The notes beneath the pieces are model-generated. The model had not been told where the DNA came from and made no database searches. It saw nothing but the letters and a program-made list of their open reading frames with translations. From CAYVWB01 sp964455395 (lineage in GTDB: Bacteria; Desulfobacterota; Desulfovibrionia; Desulfovibrionales; Desulfovibrionaceae): DNA of 64,000 nt. The stretch is taken from contig CAYVWB010000015.1 of NCBI GenBank assembly GCA_964455395.1, positions 10,140-74,139 of the forward strand, in the 5' to 3' direction. Shown here in pieces: positions 1-8,606 of the stretch (position 1 is its first letter; each line of letters begins with the position of its first letter). Both the position numbers and the translations under genes were made by a program.

Positions 1-80
1 ATGACGTCCCCCAGGCCCCCCGTCTTGGAGAAAGGGTACATCTCCGAAGCAGCGAAGAGTATGAGTGGCTTCGGCGGCAT
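1..80 (-). CDS. glgA: Glycogen synthase, N-terminal fragment (cut by window edge)
   Basis: Only the first 26 codons are present, read right to left from an ATG at 80-78. The product starts MPPKPLILFAASEMYPFSKT and continues GGLGDV, the KTGGLGDV loop with which GT5 glycogen synthases bind ADP-glucose. A strong Shine-Dalgarno AAGGAGG lies five bases before the ATG on the minus strand, which decides this start over an out-of-frame ATG at 84. The known role is elongation of alpha-1,4-glucan in the cytoplasm. The rest of the gene lies outside the window, so integrity cannot be judged. Confidence 0.85.
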   Translation of the reverse strand, partial: MPPKPLILFAASEMYPFSKTGGLGDV

Positions 81-312
81 TCATCCCTCCTTGGCGGCGC
101 GCGCTCTTCGCGTGAAGCGCCGCTTCGGGTTATGACCCTTCATCTCGGCAAGGGTTTGTGAACTATATACACAGCCTATGGCATGGACGCGACGACTTGG
201 CAACCCGTCTTCACCACTTGCGCCTGCTTGTCACACGACATACACATTCGCCACCCGCCCAATGGACCCTCCGGCCAGCACCGTCTCGCCCGACTTCCAT
301 CCGGACTGCGCC

Positions 313-771
313 TCACGCAGCGGATTTGGGCAACCGCAAGGAGAAATCCCGCAGGATGAGACCATGATCGAACGCCAAGGACGCCGGCGGCGCGTTCAAC
401 GGGAAAAACCGCGCTGCGCCTGCGTCGTCGCCCGCCACGAGCTGTTCGGGATGCGACGTCTGCGCGGTGAACACCACCGAAAGCGTATGTTGACGAGGGT
501 CACGCGCCGGATCGGAATAGACGCCCAGCAACCCCGTGAGCGTCACCTCCAGACCGGTCTCCTCCCTGGCTTCGCGGATGGCGGCTGCTTCCACGGTCTC
601 GCCGGCATCCACGAAGCCCCCCGGCAAGGCCCACCCCGGGGGGAAGTTCTTGCGCTCGATGAGCACGACGCCCCGCGCCGGGTCGAAGATCACCACGTCC
701 ACGGTGGGTGTGGGGTTGTCATAGCGGCCGGTGAGCTCGCCGCAGTGGGGGCACGCAAGGGGCTTGGCCAT
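313..771 (-). CDS. Nudix hydrolase with N-terminal zinc-ribbon-like CPHCG motif
   Basis: A 152-residue Nudix protein. The Nudix box is complete: GGFVDAGETVEAAAIREARE runs straight into ETGLEV (residues about 51-76), giving G-x5-E-x7-REAREETGL, the metal-binding helix for nucleoside-diphosphate-X hydrolysis. The N-terminus carries CPHCG (residues 8-12) but I see no second Cys pair, so the zinc site is probably incomplete. The ATG at 771 has GGGAG six bases upstream; an ATG five codons earlier (786) lacks this. Related small proteins are called ADP-ribose pyrophosphatase or NUDIX of unknown substrate; the substrate is not readable here. It lies alone between glgA and the plus-strand GT9 gene. 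Confidence 0.88.
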   Translation of the reverse strand: MAKPLACPHCGELTGRYDNPTPTVDVVIFDPARGVVLIERKNFPPGWALPGGFVDAGETVEAAAIREAREETGLEVTLTGLLGVYSDPARDPRQHTLSVVFTAQTSHPEQLVAGDDAGAARFFPLNAPPASLAFDHGLILRDFSLRLPKSAA

Positions 772-882
772 GTGGTCTCCCGCCATGTGTCTCTGGATGG
801 ATCGAATCGGGCCGGGCCAGGCCCCAACGCGTCTGTTCAAACATTTTCCAGGCGATACCCGGCATCCTAGCGTTTCCTGACC

Positions 883-1896
883 ATGATTGACAAGCCGTCT
901 CCCCCTTTTCACCGGATCCTCACCGTGCATCATGGCGCCCTGGGTGATTTCGTCCTCGCATGGCCGTGGCTCCACGCTCTCGCCACCCATTTCCCCCACG
1001 CCACGCGGCGTTTCGCCGGTCGGGAAACTTACGCCCCGTGGGCCGCAGCAGCCGGCTTCGCTCCCGCTGCTCCCGATGAACGCGCCGCCGTGGCCCGCCT
1101 CTACGCCGCCCGGGACTGGGATGATGCCGCACTGGCGAGGCTCGCGCGGCCCCTCGACGGACGCCGCACCCTCGTCGTCTGGTTCGGCGTGCGACGCCCG
1201 CCCTTCGCTGCAGCGCTCCTCCGCGACGACGCCCTCTGGTTCCTCCCCACTGTGGAAGAGCGCGACTTCGCTCCGCCGCGGGAAGTCCTCGGCCGCATGC
1301 TGCGCCGCCACGGCGTGGGTCCCTCTCCGGACTGGCGCACCGCCTGGCGTCGAGACGTGGGCGCGTGGCGCGGATTCGACGCGACGCGACACCGTCCGGC
1401 GCTGCTGCTCCCCGGCGCAGGGCACCGAGCCAAGCAATGGCCGGCGTCGCACTGGGAAGCCCTCGTCGCAGCGCTCCGCACCCGAAACATCCCCGTCCGG
1501 CAATTGCTGGGCCCAGCCGAAATCGAACGTGGCGTAACCATCGGCGGCCCCACGCCGCCCCCCGTCGACATCTCCACAGATCTGCAGACACTCGTGAACG
1601 CCATGACCACGGCCCGCGCCGTGGTGGGCATGGACTCCGGCCCCCTGCACGCGGCGGCGGCCATGGGCGCGCCCACGGTGTGCCTCTTCGGCCCCACCGC
1701 AGCGCGACAGTGGGCCCCAGAAGAGGCGCGGGTGGTCACCCCGCCCGCCGATGCAGCGCCGTGCCGCCCCTGCGCAAAGACCGCGGATGTGCATTGCGAC
1801 GCGCCCGAGCCCCACGCGTGCATGGCGGCGATAACGCCTGCCGCGGTGGAGACGACGCTGCTCACGGCGCTGCGGCAATCTGCTGCGTCAACATGA
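883..1896 (+). CDS. Glycosyltransferase family 9 (LPS heptosyltransferase-like)
   Basis: 337 residues with the two GT9 signatures: an N-terminal HHGALGDFVLAWPWL (residues about 16-30), the conserved G-x-GD loop at the Rossmann start, and a C-terminal VVGMDSGPLHAAAAMGAPTV followed by CLFGPT, where the DSGPLH and FGPT motifs bind the ADP-sugar donor. Family members add L-glycero-D-manno-heptose or similar sugars to lipopolysaccharide core at the inner membrane face. Four cysteines close to the C-terminus (CRPC...C...C, residues 292-313) follow the FGPT motif, as in many waaF/waaQ-like proteins. No other LPS gene is adjacent, so the acceptor is unknown. The start follows the only ATG in frame with the conserved N-terminus. 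Confidence 0.9.
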   Translation: MIDKPSPPFHRILTVHHGALGDFVLAWPWLHALATHFPHATRRFAGRETYAPWAAAAGFAPAAPDERAAVARLYAARDWDDAALARLARPLDGRRTLVVWFGVRRPPFAAALLRDDALWFLPTVEERDFAPPREVLGRMLRRHGVGPSPDWRTAWRRDVGAWRGFDATRHRPALLLPGAGHRAKQWPASHWEALVAALRTRNIPVRQLLGPAEIERGVTIGGPTPPPVDISTDLQTLVNAMTTARAVVGMDSGPLHAAAAMGAPTVCLFGPTAARQWAPEEARVVTPPADAAPCRPCAKTADVHCDAPEPHACMAAITPAAVETTLLTALRQSAAST

Positions 1897-1963
1897 GCGT
1901 CTTGTCATGAGCATGCGGAACGACGAGAAACAAGACAAGGACGACGAGGCGCGACCCGCGACA

Positions 1964-2093
1964 GATGACCACGGACGACTACGGACGACCTCGGATGACT
2001 ACGGACGACCTCGGATGACTACGGATGACTACGGACGACCACGGACGACCTCGGACGACCTCGGACGACCTCGGACGACCACGGATGACCACG
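1964..2093. repeat. Tandem decamer repeat, 13 copies of GAYGACYWCG
   Basis: Thirteen back-to-back 10-bp units matching GAYGACYWCG (variants gatgaccacg, gacgactacg, gacgacctcg, gatgactacg) with no indels between them. Because 10 is not a multiple of 3, an open frame through it (1907-2137) encodes a 10-residue repeat of the type TDDYGRPRTT; several frames stay open, so this is not evidence of coding. It sits 68 bp downstream of the GT9 gene and before a perfect hairpin. Copy number is likely to vary between strains. Confidence 0.9.
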
Positions 2094-2156
2094 GACACTG
2101 GCGCAGGATGGGGAACGAGAGCGGTGGACGGCGTTGAGAACACGGCCCCCAAACAA

Positions 2157-2194
2157 GAAGCCGGCCTGCTCTTCTCCTCAAGCAGGCCGGCTTC
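2157..2194. terminator. Perfect 14-bp inverted repeat, probable terminator after GT9 gene
   Basis: Arms gaagccggcctgct and agcaggccggcttc pair perfectly around a 10-base loop. The plus strand has no T-run after it (tgcaaaagc); the minus strand reads cttgtttggg. It could serve the GT9 gene from the left or act as a two-way stop between the convergent GT9 and tsaC genes. Confidence 0.65.
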
Positions 2195-2345
2195 TGCAAA
2201 AGCAACTGGGTGGAAGGTAGTCGTATTTAGCAAGTCAGGCGCCAAAAACCGCTCTATCCATAAAAAAAATCATAATATATTGAAATAAATGACGATAATC
2301 CTGACGACAGCCCTCCACTCGGAACGTCTCTCCCCGACAATCGGG

Positions 2346-2402
2346 TAAAAAAACTTGAACCGCTCCCCCCTGGAGCCCCCGACACGCCCTCCCGCCGTTC
2401 AA
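2346..2402 (-). terminator. Rho-independent terminator of tsaC
   Basis: Read on the minus strand, TTGAAC pairs with GTTCAA across a GC-rich inner stem (GCTCC/GGAGC) and is followed by a run of seven T. It begins six bases after the tsaC stop. Confidence 0.6.
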
Positions 2403-2407
2403 AATTT

Positions 2408-3166
2408 TCAACCGCCCGCAGCCACCCTGAAGCCGTGCGCATGCAGCGTCGTCACGGCCACGGCGCCTTCCCGCGCCACCACCAATGCGCCGTCCCGCGC
2501 CAACGCCACAATGGTGGAAGGCGCCCCCCCGGCGGGGGGTGGGCCTCCTGCCACCCAGCCGCCGCAGGCCTCCACCAGGGCCGGGGAAAGCGCCTCCGGC
2601 CGGGAGGCCGGCGGTTCCCCCGCGAAGTTGGCGCTGGTGGCGGCCAGGGGCGCGCCGGATTCCCGAGCCAACGCCCGCGCCACGGGATGACCGGACAACC
2701 GCACGGCCACCAACCCCTCCACGCCGCGCTGTGTCTCGGCGTCCTCGCCGACGACGGCGTCATATTCGGCCGGCAGCCCATGCGTCGCCGGGTCCGCGCG
2801 ATGCCACGCAGGCAACGCCGCCCACGCCGGCAACGCCACGGCCAGTGGTCCCGGCCAGAAGACCTCCACCAGCCGCGCGAAGGTCTCCCGCCGCAAGGCG
2901 TCCCGGTACCCGGGGGTCAGTTGCGCCAGCTGCTCCACCGCTCCCACCACCACGGGCAGGGGTTTCCAGGACTCGCGGCCCTTCAGCGCCGCCAAGGCGT
3001 CCGCGGCTTCGTGCGCGCGCGGCCCGGCGGCCACGCCGCCCAGACCGTAGAACGTTTCCGTGGGGTAGACGGCCAAGCCGCCATTGCGGACGAGGACGGC
3101 CGCTTGCGCCACGGTGAGACTGCCCGCCGCAGACGGCATGGAGGGGATGGAGGGTATGTCGATCAT
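2408..3166 (-). CDS. tsaC: L-threonylcarbamoyladenylate synthase (Sua5/YrdC/TsaC family)
   Basis: About 252 residues with the YrdC fold. Visible family motifs are the N-terminal GGLAVYPTETFYGLGG (ATP and threonine site), ALKGRESWKPLPVVV (the KxR...P-L loop), FWPGPLAVALP, VAVRLSGHPVARAL and LAATSANFAGEPP. The enzyme makes threonylcarbamoyl-AMP from threonine, bicarbonate and ATP, the first step of t6A37 modification of ANN-decoding tRNAs in the cytoplasm. It lacks a C-terminal Sua5 domain, so it is the short form. I place the start at the ATG at 3166; the Shine-Dalgarno there is poor, and an ATG at 3139 (nine codons later) is an alternative. It is divergent from rlmH. Confidence 0.9.
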   Translation of the reverse strand: MIDIPSIPSMPSAAGSLTVAQAAVLVRNGGLAVYPTETFYGLGGVAAGPRAHEAADALAALKGRESWKPLPVVVGAVEQLAQLTPGYRDALRRETFARLVEVFWPGPLAVALPAWAALPAWHRADPATHGLPAEYDAVVGEDAETQRGVEGLVAVRLSGHPVARALARESGAPLAATSANFAGEPPASRPEALSPALVEACGGWVAGGPPPAGGAPSTIVALARDGALVVAREGAVAVTTLHAHGFRVAAGG

Positions 3167-3298
3167 GAGCGTCCAAATTTTTTGACGTGAGCAGAACAGG
3201 GCTTGCCCCAGCCGCGGCCGGAGGGCTACTCTCCCGGGGAGAGGCGTCGCGAGCGGGGCGCAGTCGTCAACCAATCAACAGGATTTTGCGGATCAACC

Positions 3299-3778
3299 AT
3301 GCGCGCCATCCGCCTTATCGCCGTGGGCAAACTCAAGCAGGCCTTCCATCGGGACGCTGCAGCGCACTACGCCAAGGCCGTGGGCCGGAGTTTTCGGCTG
3401 GAGATCACGGAAGTCAAGGACGGACCGGCGAAACTCGCGCCGCCTGAACGGGCCGCCTGGGAGGGGGAGAAGATTCTCGCCGCCCTGGACGCCGGAGGGG
3501 TTCGGGATCTGCCGTTGTGCCTGGACGAACGCGGCGCGGCCCGTGACTCCGAGGCCTTCGCGACGTGGCTCGCCGGCCATCTGGAGGACCACAATCGCAG
3601 GCCGTGTTTCATCGTGGGGGGAGCGTTCGGTCTGGCGGGGGCGGTGAAAGCCCCGCCAGCGCAGCTGGTGAGCCTGGGCCCCATGACGTTGCCCCACGAG
3701 CTGGCCCGTGTGGTCTTGCTGGAACAGCTCTACCGCGCAGCGACCATCATGGCTGGTTCGCCGTATCACCATCGTTGA
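3299..3778 (+). CDS. rlmH: 23S rRNA pseudouridine-1915 N3-methyltransferase RlmH
   Basis: 159 residues, matching the usual SPOUT RlmH length of about 155. Conserved blocks are IRLIAVGKLK at the start, LDERG (residues about 75-79), CFIVGGAFGL (the knotted SAM site) and the C-terminal LPHELARVVLLEQLYRA plus SPYHH. It methylates m3Psi1915 in helix 69 on assembled 70S ribosomes. The ATG at 3299 opens directly with the conserved MRAIRLIAVGK; upstream in-frame codons have no family match. Its last 32 bases overlap the 3' end of the convergent STT3 gene. Confidence 0.95.
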   Translation: MRAIRLIAVGKLKQAFHRDAAAHYAKAVGRSFRLEITEVKDGPAKLAPPERAAWEGEKILAALDAGGVRDLPLCLDERGAARDSEAFATWLAGHLEDHNRRPCFIVGGAFGLAGAVKAPPAQLVSLGPMTLPHELARVVLLEQLYRAATIMAGSPYHHR

Positions 3779-6074
3779 GTTTCGCATCGGGCGCAGGGGT
3801 GGGGGCGGCGGGTTGCGCGTCTTCGGGCGACTGGCGCGTCTGTCCCGGAAAATCCAACGCAGGCTGCGGGCTGACCACTTCATAGACGCGGACCCAGGGG
3901 AAATCGTCATAGACCATGGTGAAATGGCGCAGCAGCGGCGAGTCCTCCTTGGCCAACAGCAGCTGGGTGAGCATGCCCTGATAAGCGAGCTCGTCCAGAG
4001 CGTAATACTGCCTGGAAGCGGCGTTCAAGAGCAGGTTGGGGCCGGTGTTGCGCGGATAGCCCACGTCCCGGCGGCTTGCCTCGCCCATGGCGTGGACGGC
4101 CCGGACATCCAACGACCGGTCCTCACCGGTGAAATGCATGATCCCTTCGCGCCAGTCCAGATTGAAGGAGTCGCGTATGTTGGCGATGCGGGCGTGGACG
4201 CCTTCGCGTTTGGTGAAGCTCCATGTGCCGTAGTAAGTGATCCATGGCGAGAGGCGGATGTTCTCGAAGGTGACCACGACATAAATGGGCTTTTCCGGAC
4301 TGTAGCCCAAGGGCGTTTCCCCCAGTTCGCGGATGAAGGACGACGTTTTCTCCAGGCCCCACCGGTTCCACTGGGTCCAGGGTTCGTCCTCGTGGAGGCT
4401 GGAGAACTGCATGAGCTGCGCGGACTGCAGGGGGTTCGGAGTGGTCAACGCCAGACCCAGGGTGAAGACATGCTCGCCGTAATGACGACCGCCGTCAGCG
4501 AAGGATTTCACGTGGGCGTAGTAGTGCGTGGCGTAGCCCCAGTCCCACCAGGTCCACACCACGCCGTCGTCGAAGGAGCCCTGGTGGCGCTCGCCCAGCT
4601 GGAGGAGCGCCTCCACATGGTGGCGATTGAGCACCGGCGTCGGCGACAACCGTGTGGAGAAGTGCGCCGCAGGCATGGCGAGCCCGATGGTGACGACCGC
4701 CATGACCAGCGTCATCACGACAGACGCCCAGGGTTTCTCCCCGAACACGGGACGGAGCGCCCAGTACAGGACCATGGCCAAACCCAGCCCCATGGCCGGA
4801 GCCCCGAACATGGCCATGCGCGTGCCCAGCTGGACGGAGCTCAACGCCAGCAGCAGAAACGGCGCGAGAAAGAGCGCCTGCGGTCGCGCCAACAGCAGAA
4901 TGACGAAGCCGCCGGCGCCCACCATGCCCAGCCACGTCCAGGGATGCAGCCGCTGGAAGGCTTCTCGTGTGGAGAGGTCCTGCGCCTCGATGATGGACTG
5001 CCCGATGCCGGGGTAGTCCAATCCGGATTCGCTCAAACTGGTTTGCTGGGCGGCGGGCTTCAGATAATCCCCCACCAGTGAGGAAGCGCCGCCCACCAAG
5101 GAGTGCTCGCCCAACTGGGAGACGCCCAGAGTCAACGCCGCCGCGAGCAGGGGCGCAGTCCATCGCCAGAGCAGTCGTCGATGCGTCGCCTGCATGCGCA
5201 AGGAGCCCACGAGCCCCGCCGCCAACCCTGCGCCCACCAGCGCGCCGATCCACCCCCAGAACGCGGCAAGGCTGAAGAGGACAACGCCCCACAGCAGTTC
5301 GCCCCGCTGGCCGGGACGCCCCGCCGCCAGCGCCAGGATCAACATGAGGAACGCCGAGCCCTGCACGAAAGTGCGCATGTGGCCGTGCCACTCCGCCGCC
5401 CACGCTCCGAACAACCCGACGACCACCGGCGCCGCCAACCGCAACGCCGCCTGCTGCGTGGCGTAGCCGAAAACCGCTGGCGCGGCGTCGGGGCGCTCGA
5501 CAGAGGTGGCGGTCTCGGCGTCGTCCCCCCCTTGAGCGACGTCGAACCACTGCGACCGGAGCAAGGGACTCATCCAGAACGCGAGTCCCCACGAGACGAG
5601 CAGCGGGAACAGCAGGGTGACGATATCCGTATCGTAATACCCCAGCCGGGAGCGCATGTAGTACCCCGGCGCCAGCGTGGCCAGCACGCCGGCCAACAAC
5701 CCCGCAGGCAAGCCGCCCAGGGCCCATGCCCACAGGACCACCGCCACCGCCGCCAACCCGCCGAACACCACCGGCAGGAAAAAGGCCACGTTCGCGACAG
5801 AGGTCCCCGTGATCCCGGCGACCCATCGCGCCAGCGTGGCCGGAGGCTGGTCCGCGGCGGAGCCCACCCCTTCGGCGCCGGCGAGCCAATGGTACGCGTC
5901 GTGGGTGCCCATGATGAATTCGCCATCAACGATGTATTCGGGGGCCATCCACGCAGGCAGCTCCTGCAAACGCATGGCCATGCCCGCACAGAGCGTCACC
6001 AATGCGATCAGCAGCAGGGTTCTCCAGTCACGACGCCAAGACGGCGCCTCGTAGGGGGCGTAGCGTGCGAACAC
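3747..6074 (-). CDS. pglB: STT3/PglB-type oligosaccharyltransferase
   Basis: About 775 residues with some 12 membrane segments then a soluble domain. Residue numbers assume the GTG at 6074. All catalytic signatures are visible: GTHDAYHW (D59, first external loop), YYDTDIVT (D148-D150), SIIEAQ (E363, the TIxE-like loop) and WWDWGY (509-514), which reads the Asn-X-Ser/Thr sequon. It transfers a lipid-linked glycan en bloc to asparagine on the periplasmic side. The N-terminus is uncertain: GTG 6074 gives a compact start near the first membrane helix, TTG 6110 has AAGGGG nine bases upstream, and ATG 6251 would add an unlikely 59 residues. No other pgl gene is adjacent. Confidence 0.88.
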   Translation of the reverse strand: MFARYAPYEAPSWRRDWRTLLLIALVTLCAGMAMRLQELPAWMAPEYIVDGEFIMGTHDAYHWLAGAEGVGSAADQPPATLARWVAGITGTSVANVAFFLPVVFGGLAAVAVVLWAWALGGLPAGLLAGVLATLAPGYYMRSRLGYYDTDIVTLLFPLLVSWGLAFWMSPLLRSQWFDVAQGGDDAETATSVERPDAAPAVFGYATQQAALRLAAPVVVGLFGAWAAEWHGHMRTFVQGSAFLMLILALAAGRPGQRGELLWGVVLFSLAAFWGWIGALVGAGLAAGLVGSLRMQATHRRLLWRWTAPLLAAALTLGVSQLGEHSLVGGASSLVGDYLKPAAQQTSLSESGLDYPGIGQSIIEAQDLSTREAFQRLHPWTWLGMVGAGGFVILLLARPQALFLAPFLLLALSSVQLGTRMAMFGAPAMGLGLAMVLYWALRPVFGEKPWASVVMTLVMAVVTIGLAMPAAHFSTRLSPTPVLNRHHVEALLQLGERHQGSFDDGVVWTWWDWGYATHYYAHVKSFADGGRHYGEHVFTLGLALTTPNPLQSAQLMQFSSLHEDEPWTQWNRWGLEKTSSFIRELGETPLGYSPEKPIYVVVTFENIRLSPWITYYGTWSFTKREGVHARIANIRDSFNLDWREGIMHFTGEDRSLDVRAVHAMGEASRRDVGYPRNTGPNLLLNAASRQYYALDELAYQGMLTQLLLAKEDSPLLRHFTMVYDDFPWVRVYEVVSPQPALDFPGQTRQSPEDAQPAAPTPAPDAKLNDGDTANQP

Positions 6075-6470
6075 GGTGGGGAGCGCTCTCGGGAGTTGGA
6101 GGGTTTGCAAGGCGTAAGCACCCCTTTGGTAAGGACTTCCCGAAGAAAACACAAGGAAAAGCACATGCGGCGCAGCCAGAAACGCCCACCGCGAGCGGCG
6201 TGGCGGCTTTCCTTTTTCGCTGGGGTGGTGTATGGCTATCGCCATATCCATGATGACTTTTGCGGACCCCTCGCCGGCGCTGTCCGCTCCAGCCGCCCCT
6301 CGGCTGCCCGGCTCGGCTGGAAGGTTCGAAAGCAGTGGAAGGGAGCACAGGCGTCGCAGGAGACCCGCCAGCCCCTCCGCGTCGTCTTTTGACGCCAGCA
6401 GTCGCGCCACTGCCGCACCCGGTTCGTCACACGCTCCAACAACAACGACCGCAACCCGCTCACCCCCACG
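6075..6470. other. Divergent spacer between pglB and a membrane protein gene
   Basis: About 400 bp between the likely pglB start and the plus-strand gene at 6471. Frames are open through it because of high GC, but none has family similarity or a good ribosome-binding site. If pglB really starts at ATG 6251, part of this is coding. No terminator or strong promoter is clear. Confidence 0.4.
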
Positions 6471-6881
6471 ATGGCGCAATTCCACTCCAAACACCTGCTC
6501 CTCGCGGCCTTCATCTTCATGAGTCTGGGAGGATTGCTGCTGCACCTGCGCATCCATCCCGTGGAGGAAGGTCTCTTCAACTGGTGGGCGCCGGCGGTGG
6601 GCCTGGTGAATGTGGTGGTCATCCCCCTGCTCTTCCTGCGGGAGAAGCTGGCGGCCATGGGACAGCTGCTGAACGTGCTCACGGTCATCGCCGGCACGGT
6701 GGGCATGGCGTACTATTCCCTTCATGTGGAGCAGGGGCCGCTGAGCTTCCATCTCGTCTTTCTGCAGTCCACGTTCCCGGATATCATCATTCTCTGGGCG
6801 AAGCTGCCGCTGGGCATGGTCCTGCTGCGTCTGGCGCGTCCGGAAGGCGCGCCCCAATCCCGCCGGGGGTGCGCGTCATGA
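6471..6881 (+). CDS. Small integral membrane protein of unknown function
   Basis: 136 residues with about four hydrophobic segments (residues about 8-25, 39-55, 64-82 and 96-118) joined by short loops, the first ending in HLRIHPVEEG. I do not recognise a named family. Its stop overlaps the start of the next gene by four bases (ATGA at 6878-6881), so the two are almost certainly co-translated, and it may be a membrane partner of that flavin reductase. The ATG at 6471 has no clear Shine-Dalgarno, so the exact start is less certain. Confidence 0.7.
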   Translation: MAQFHSKHLLLAAFIFMSLGGLLLHLRIHPVEEGLFNWWAPAVGLVNVVVIPLLFLREKLAAMGQLLNVLTVIAGTVGMAYYSLHVEQGPLSFHLVFLQSTFPDIIILWAKLPLGMVLLRLARPEGAPQSRRGCAS

Positions 6882-8281
6882 GTCTGCGGCGGCCCATCCC
6901 TCCCGCGGCGCGGCGCATCCTCGCCGTGGCGTTCGGCCTGGCGTTCTTTGCGGGGCCCCTCATCCTCGCGGGCTTAAGCGTCTACGAGCGGTGGGACATC
7001 CTGAGCCAATACGGCGGCCCGGCCGAATGGACCACGGCCATCGGCAAGGCCTTGGGTCTGGCGGCCGGCCTCTACCTCGTGCTGCAAGCGGTGCTGGCGG
7101 CGCGTTTCCGCGTGCTGGACCGCATCTTCGCACACAACGAGCTGATACTGCGGCATCGGCAGACGGCCATTGCCGCGGTCGTGCTCGGCACGTTGCATCC
7201 CCTCGTGCTGTACTTCCACCGTCCGCTCGTCGCCGACGGCCTCACCCTCGGCGTCGACTGGCCTTTGCTGGCGGGGGCGGCGCTGCTCGTCACGCTGTGG
7301 ATGCTCACCACCATTTCCTTGTACCGACTTTTTCTGGGGATGGAGTATTCGTTGTGGTGGCTGGGGCATCGGCTTGGCGCGCTCTCGGCCATCGCGCTCT
7401 TCGTCCTCCATCGGCTTTTCGTCACCCGAAACTATGAGGACCCCGCTGCGCTGTGGGGCACGGCGGCGCTCGCGGCGGCGTTCCTGGGCGTGCTTGTCTG
7501 GCGGGAGCTCATCCACCCGGCGCTCCTGCGCAAACACGCTTACGCCGTGGCCGGGATCATTCCCATCGGCAAGGACATGCACGAGGTGCGCCTGGCGCCG
7601 CCGCCTGGCTGGTCCCTGGCGCATGCGCCGGGACAGTTCGCCTTCCTGCGGTTCTTCGCCCGCGCCGCACGGGCGGAGGAACACCCCTTCACCATCGCCT
7701 CCACACCGTATGAGGAAAACATGCTGCGGTTCACCATCCGCTGCAGCGGGGATTTCACGGCGCGGCTGGGCCGCCTGCGCGCCGGCGATCGCTGCGCCGT
7801 GGATGCGCCGTACGGTCTCTTCAGCCACCTGGCGCACGACCCGGAAGGGGACCGACCACTGGCGTTCATCGCCGGCGGAGTGGGCGTCACGCCGTTTCTC
7901 TCCATGCTGCGGAGCCTGGCCGCCGAGCCCTCCCGGGAGCGCGAGATCCTGCTGCTGTGGGCCAACCGCACCGCGGCGGACATTCCGCACAAGGACGAGC
8001 TGGAGGACTTCCTCCGCAAACTGCCCCGACTCACCATCATCCACGTGCTTTCCCGCGAGGAACATCCCCAGCCCACCGCGCCGGGCCAGATCCGCCTCGG
8101 CCGCATCGACGCCGCGCTCCTCAAGGAGCAGGTCGAACCGCTCACCCGCCCCGGCGGCAAGGCCGGCGACCCCCTCGTCATGCTCTGCGGCCCCCCGGCC
8201 ATGATGGAGGCCATGTTGGAGGCCTTGCAGGCGGCCGGCGTGCCCCGCCGCCACGTGGTCACGGAAGAATTCACCCTCTGA
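6878..8281 (+). CDS. Membrane ferric-reductase-like protein with FAD/NAD(P)H-binding C-terminus
   Basis: 467 residues. The N-terminal 210 residues hold six hydrophobic helices with histidines in THPL-like positions (GTLHPLVLYFH, and LGHRLGALSAIALFVLHRLFV), as in ferric reductase/NOX-type transmembrane domains that bind two hemes. The C-terminal half is a ferredoxin-NADP reductase module: HPFTIASTPYE (FAD, the R-x-Y-S-like loop altered to HPFTIAS), GGVGVTPFLSMLR (NAD ribose-phosphate site) and the terminal VMLCGPPAMMEAM plus EEF. It should move electrons from a cytosolic pyridine nucleotide across the membrane to metal or another acceptor. It overlaps the upstream gene by ATGA. Confidence 0.85.
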   Translation: MSLRRPIPPAARRILAVAFGLAFFAGPLILAGLSVYERWDILSQYGGPAEWTTAIGKALGLAAGLYLVLQAVLAARFRVLDRIFAHNELILRHRQTAIAAVVLGTLHPLVLYFHRPLVADGLTLGVDWPLLAGAALLVTLWMLTTISLYRLFLGMEYSLWWLGHRLGALSAIALFVLHRLFVTRNYEDPAALWGTAALAAAFLGVLVWRELIHPALLRKHAYAVAGIIPIGKDMHEVRLAPPPGWSLAHAPGQFAFLRFFARAARAEEHPFTIASTPYEENMLRFTIRCSGDFTARLGRLRAGDRCAVDAPYGLFSHLAHDPEGDRPLAFIAGGVGVTPFLSMLRSLAAEPSREREILLLWANRTAADIPHKDELEDFLRKLPRLTIIHVLSREEHPQPTAPGQIRLGRIDAALLKEQVEPLTRPGGKAGDPLVMLCGPPAMMEAMLEALQAAGVPRRHVVTEEFTL

Positions 8282-8338
8282 GCCATCACCGATCCACACC
8301 ACGCGCGCGCCTTCCACCAGCCCGCGCAGGAGTTCCCC

Positions 8339-8569
8339 ATGACGCACAAAGAATGCCTCGCCAGACTGGAAGCTTACATCGATTCCGGCGACCTTGCCTA
8401 TGACTTCGAACACGGCGAAGAGGAGCGCCGCCACGAGCTGCTGGATCTCCTAGAACTCACCATGGACGTCGCCGAAAAAGCCGACGCCCTCGCCACCAGG
8501 CTCATCTTCAAGAACACCGCCCTCGGCCAGATGACTGGCGTCCACAACGTCGACGACGCCACGGACTAG
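8339..8569 (+). CDS. Small acidic protein of unknown function
   Basis: 76 residues, acidic and mostly helical in character, with no Cys and no membrane segment. AGGAG sits seven bases before the ATG. It follows the flavin reductase gene by 57 bases on the same strand and ends before a strong hairpin, so it is probably the last gene of that unit. I do not recognise the family. Confidence 0.65.
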   Translation: MTHKECLARLEAYIDSGDLAYDFEHGEEERRHELLDLLELTMDVAEKADALATRLIFKNTALGQMTGVHNVDDATD

Positions 8570-8606
8570 GGGCTGTTTCCAAATTAGTTCGGGAAAAGAC
8601 CTGCGA

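Noticed and set aside
178..870. Plus-strand open frame of 230 codons
   Set aside because: It is antisense to the well-supported Nudix gene and has Arg/His-rich shadow composition.
1907..2137. Open frame of 76 codons with a 10-residue repeat through the decamer tract
   Set aside because: The tract is open in several frames on both strands simply because it has no stop triplets; there is no ribosome-binding site or non-repeat conserved part.
2435..3190. Plus-strand open frame of 251 codons
   Set aside because: Antisense to tsaC, with low-complexity Arg/Gly/His composition typical of shadows in GC-rich DNA.
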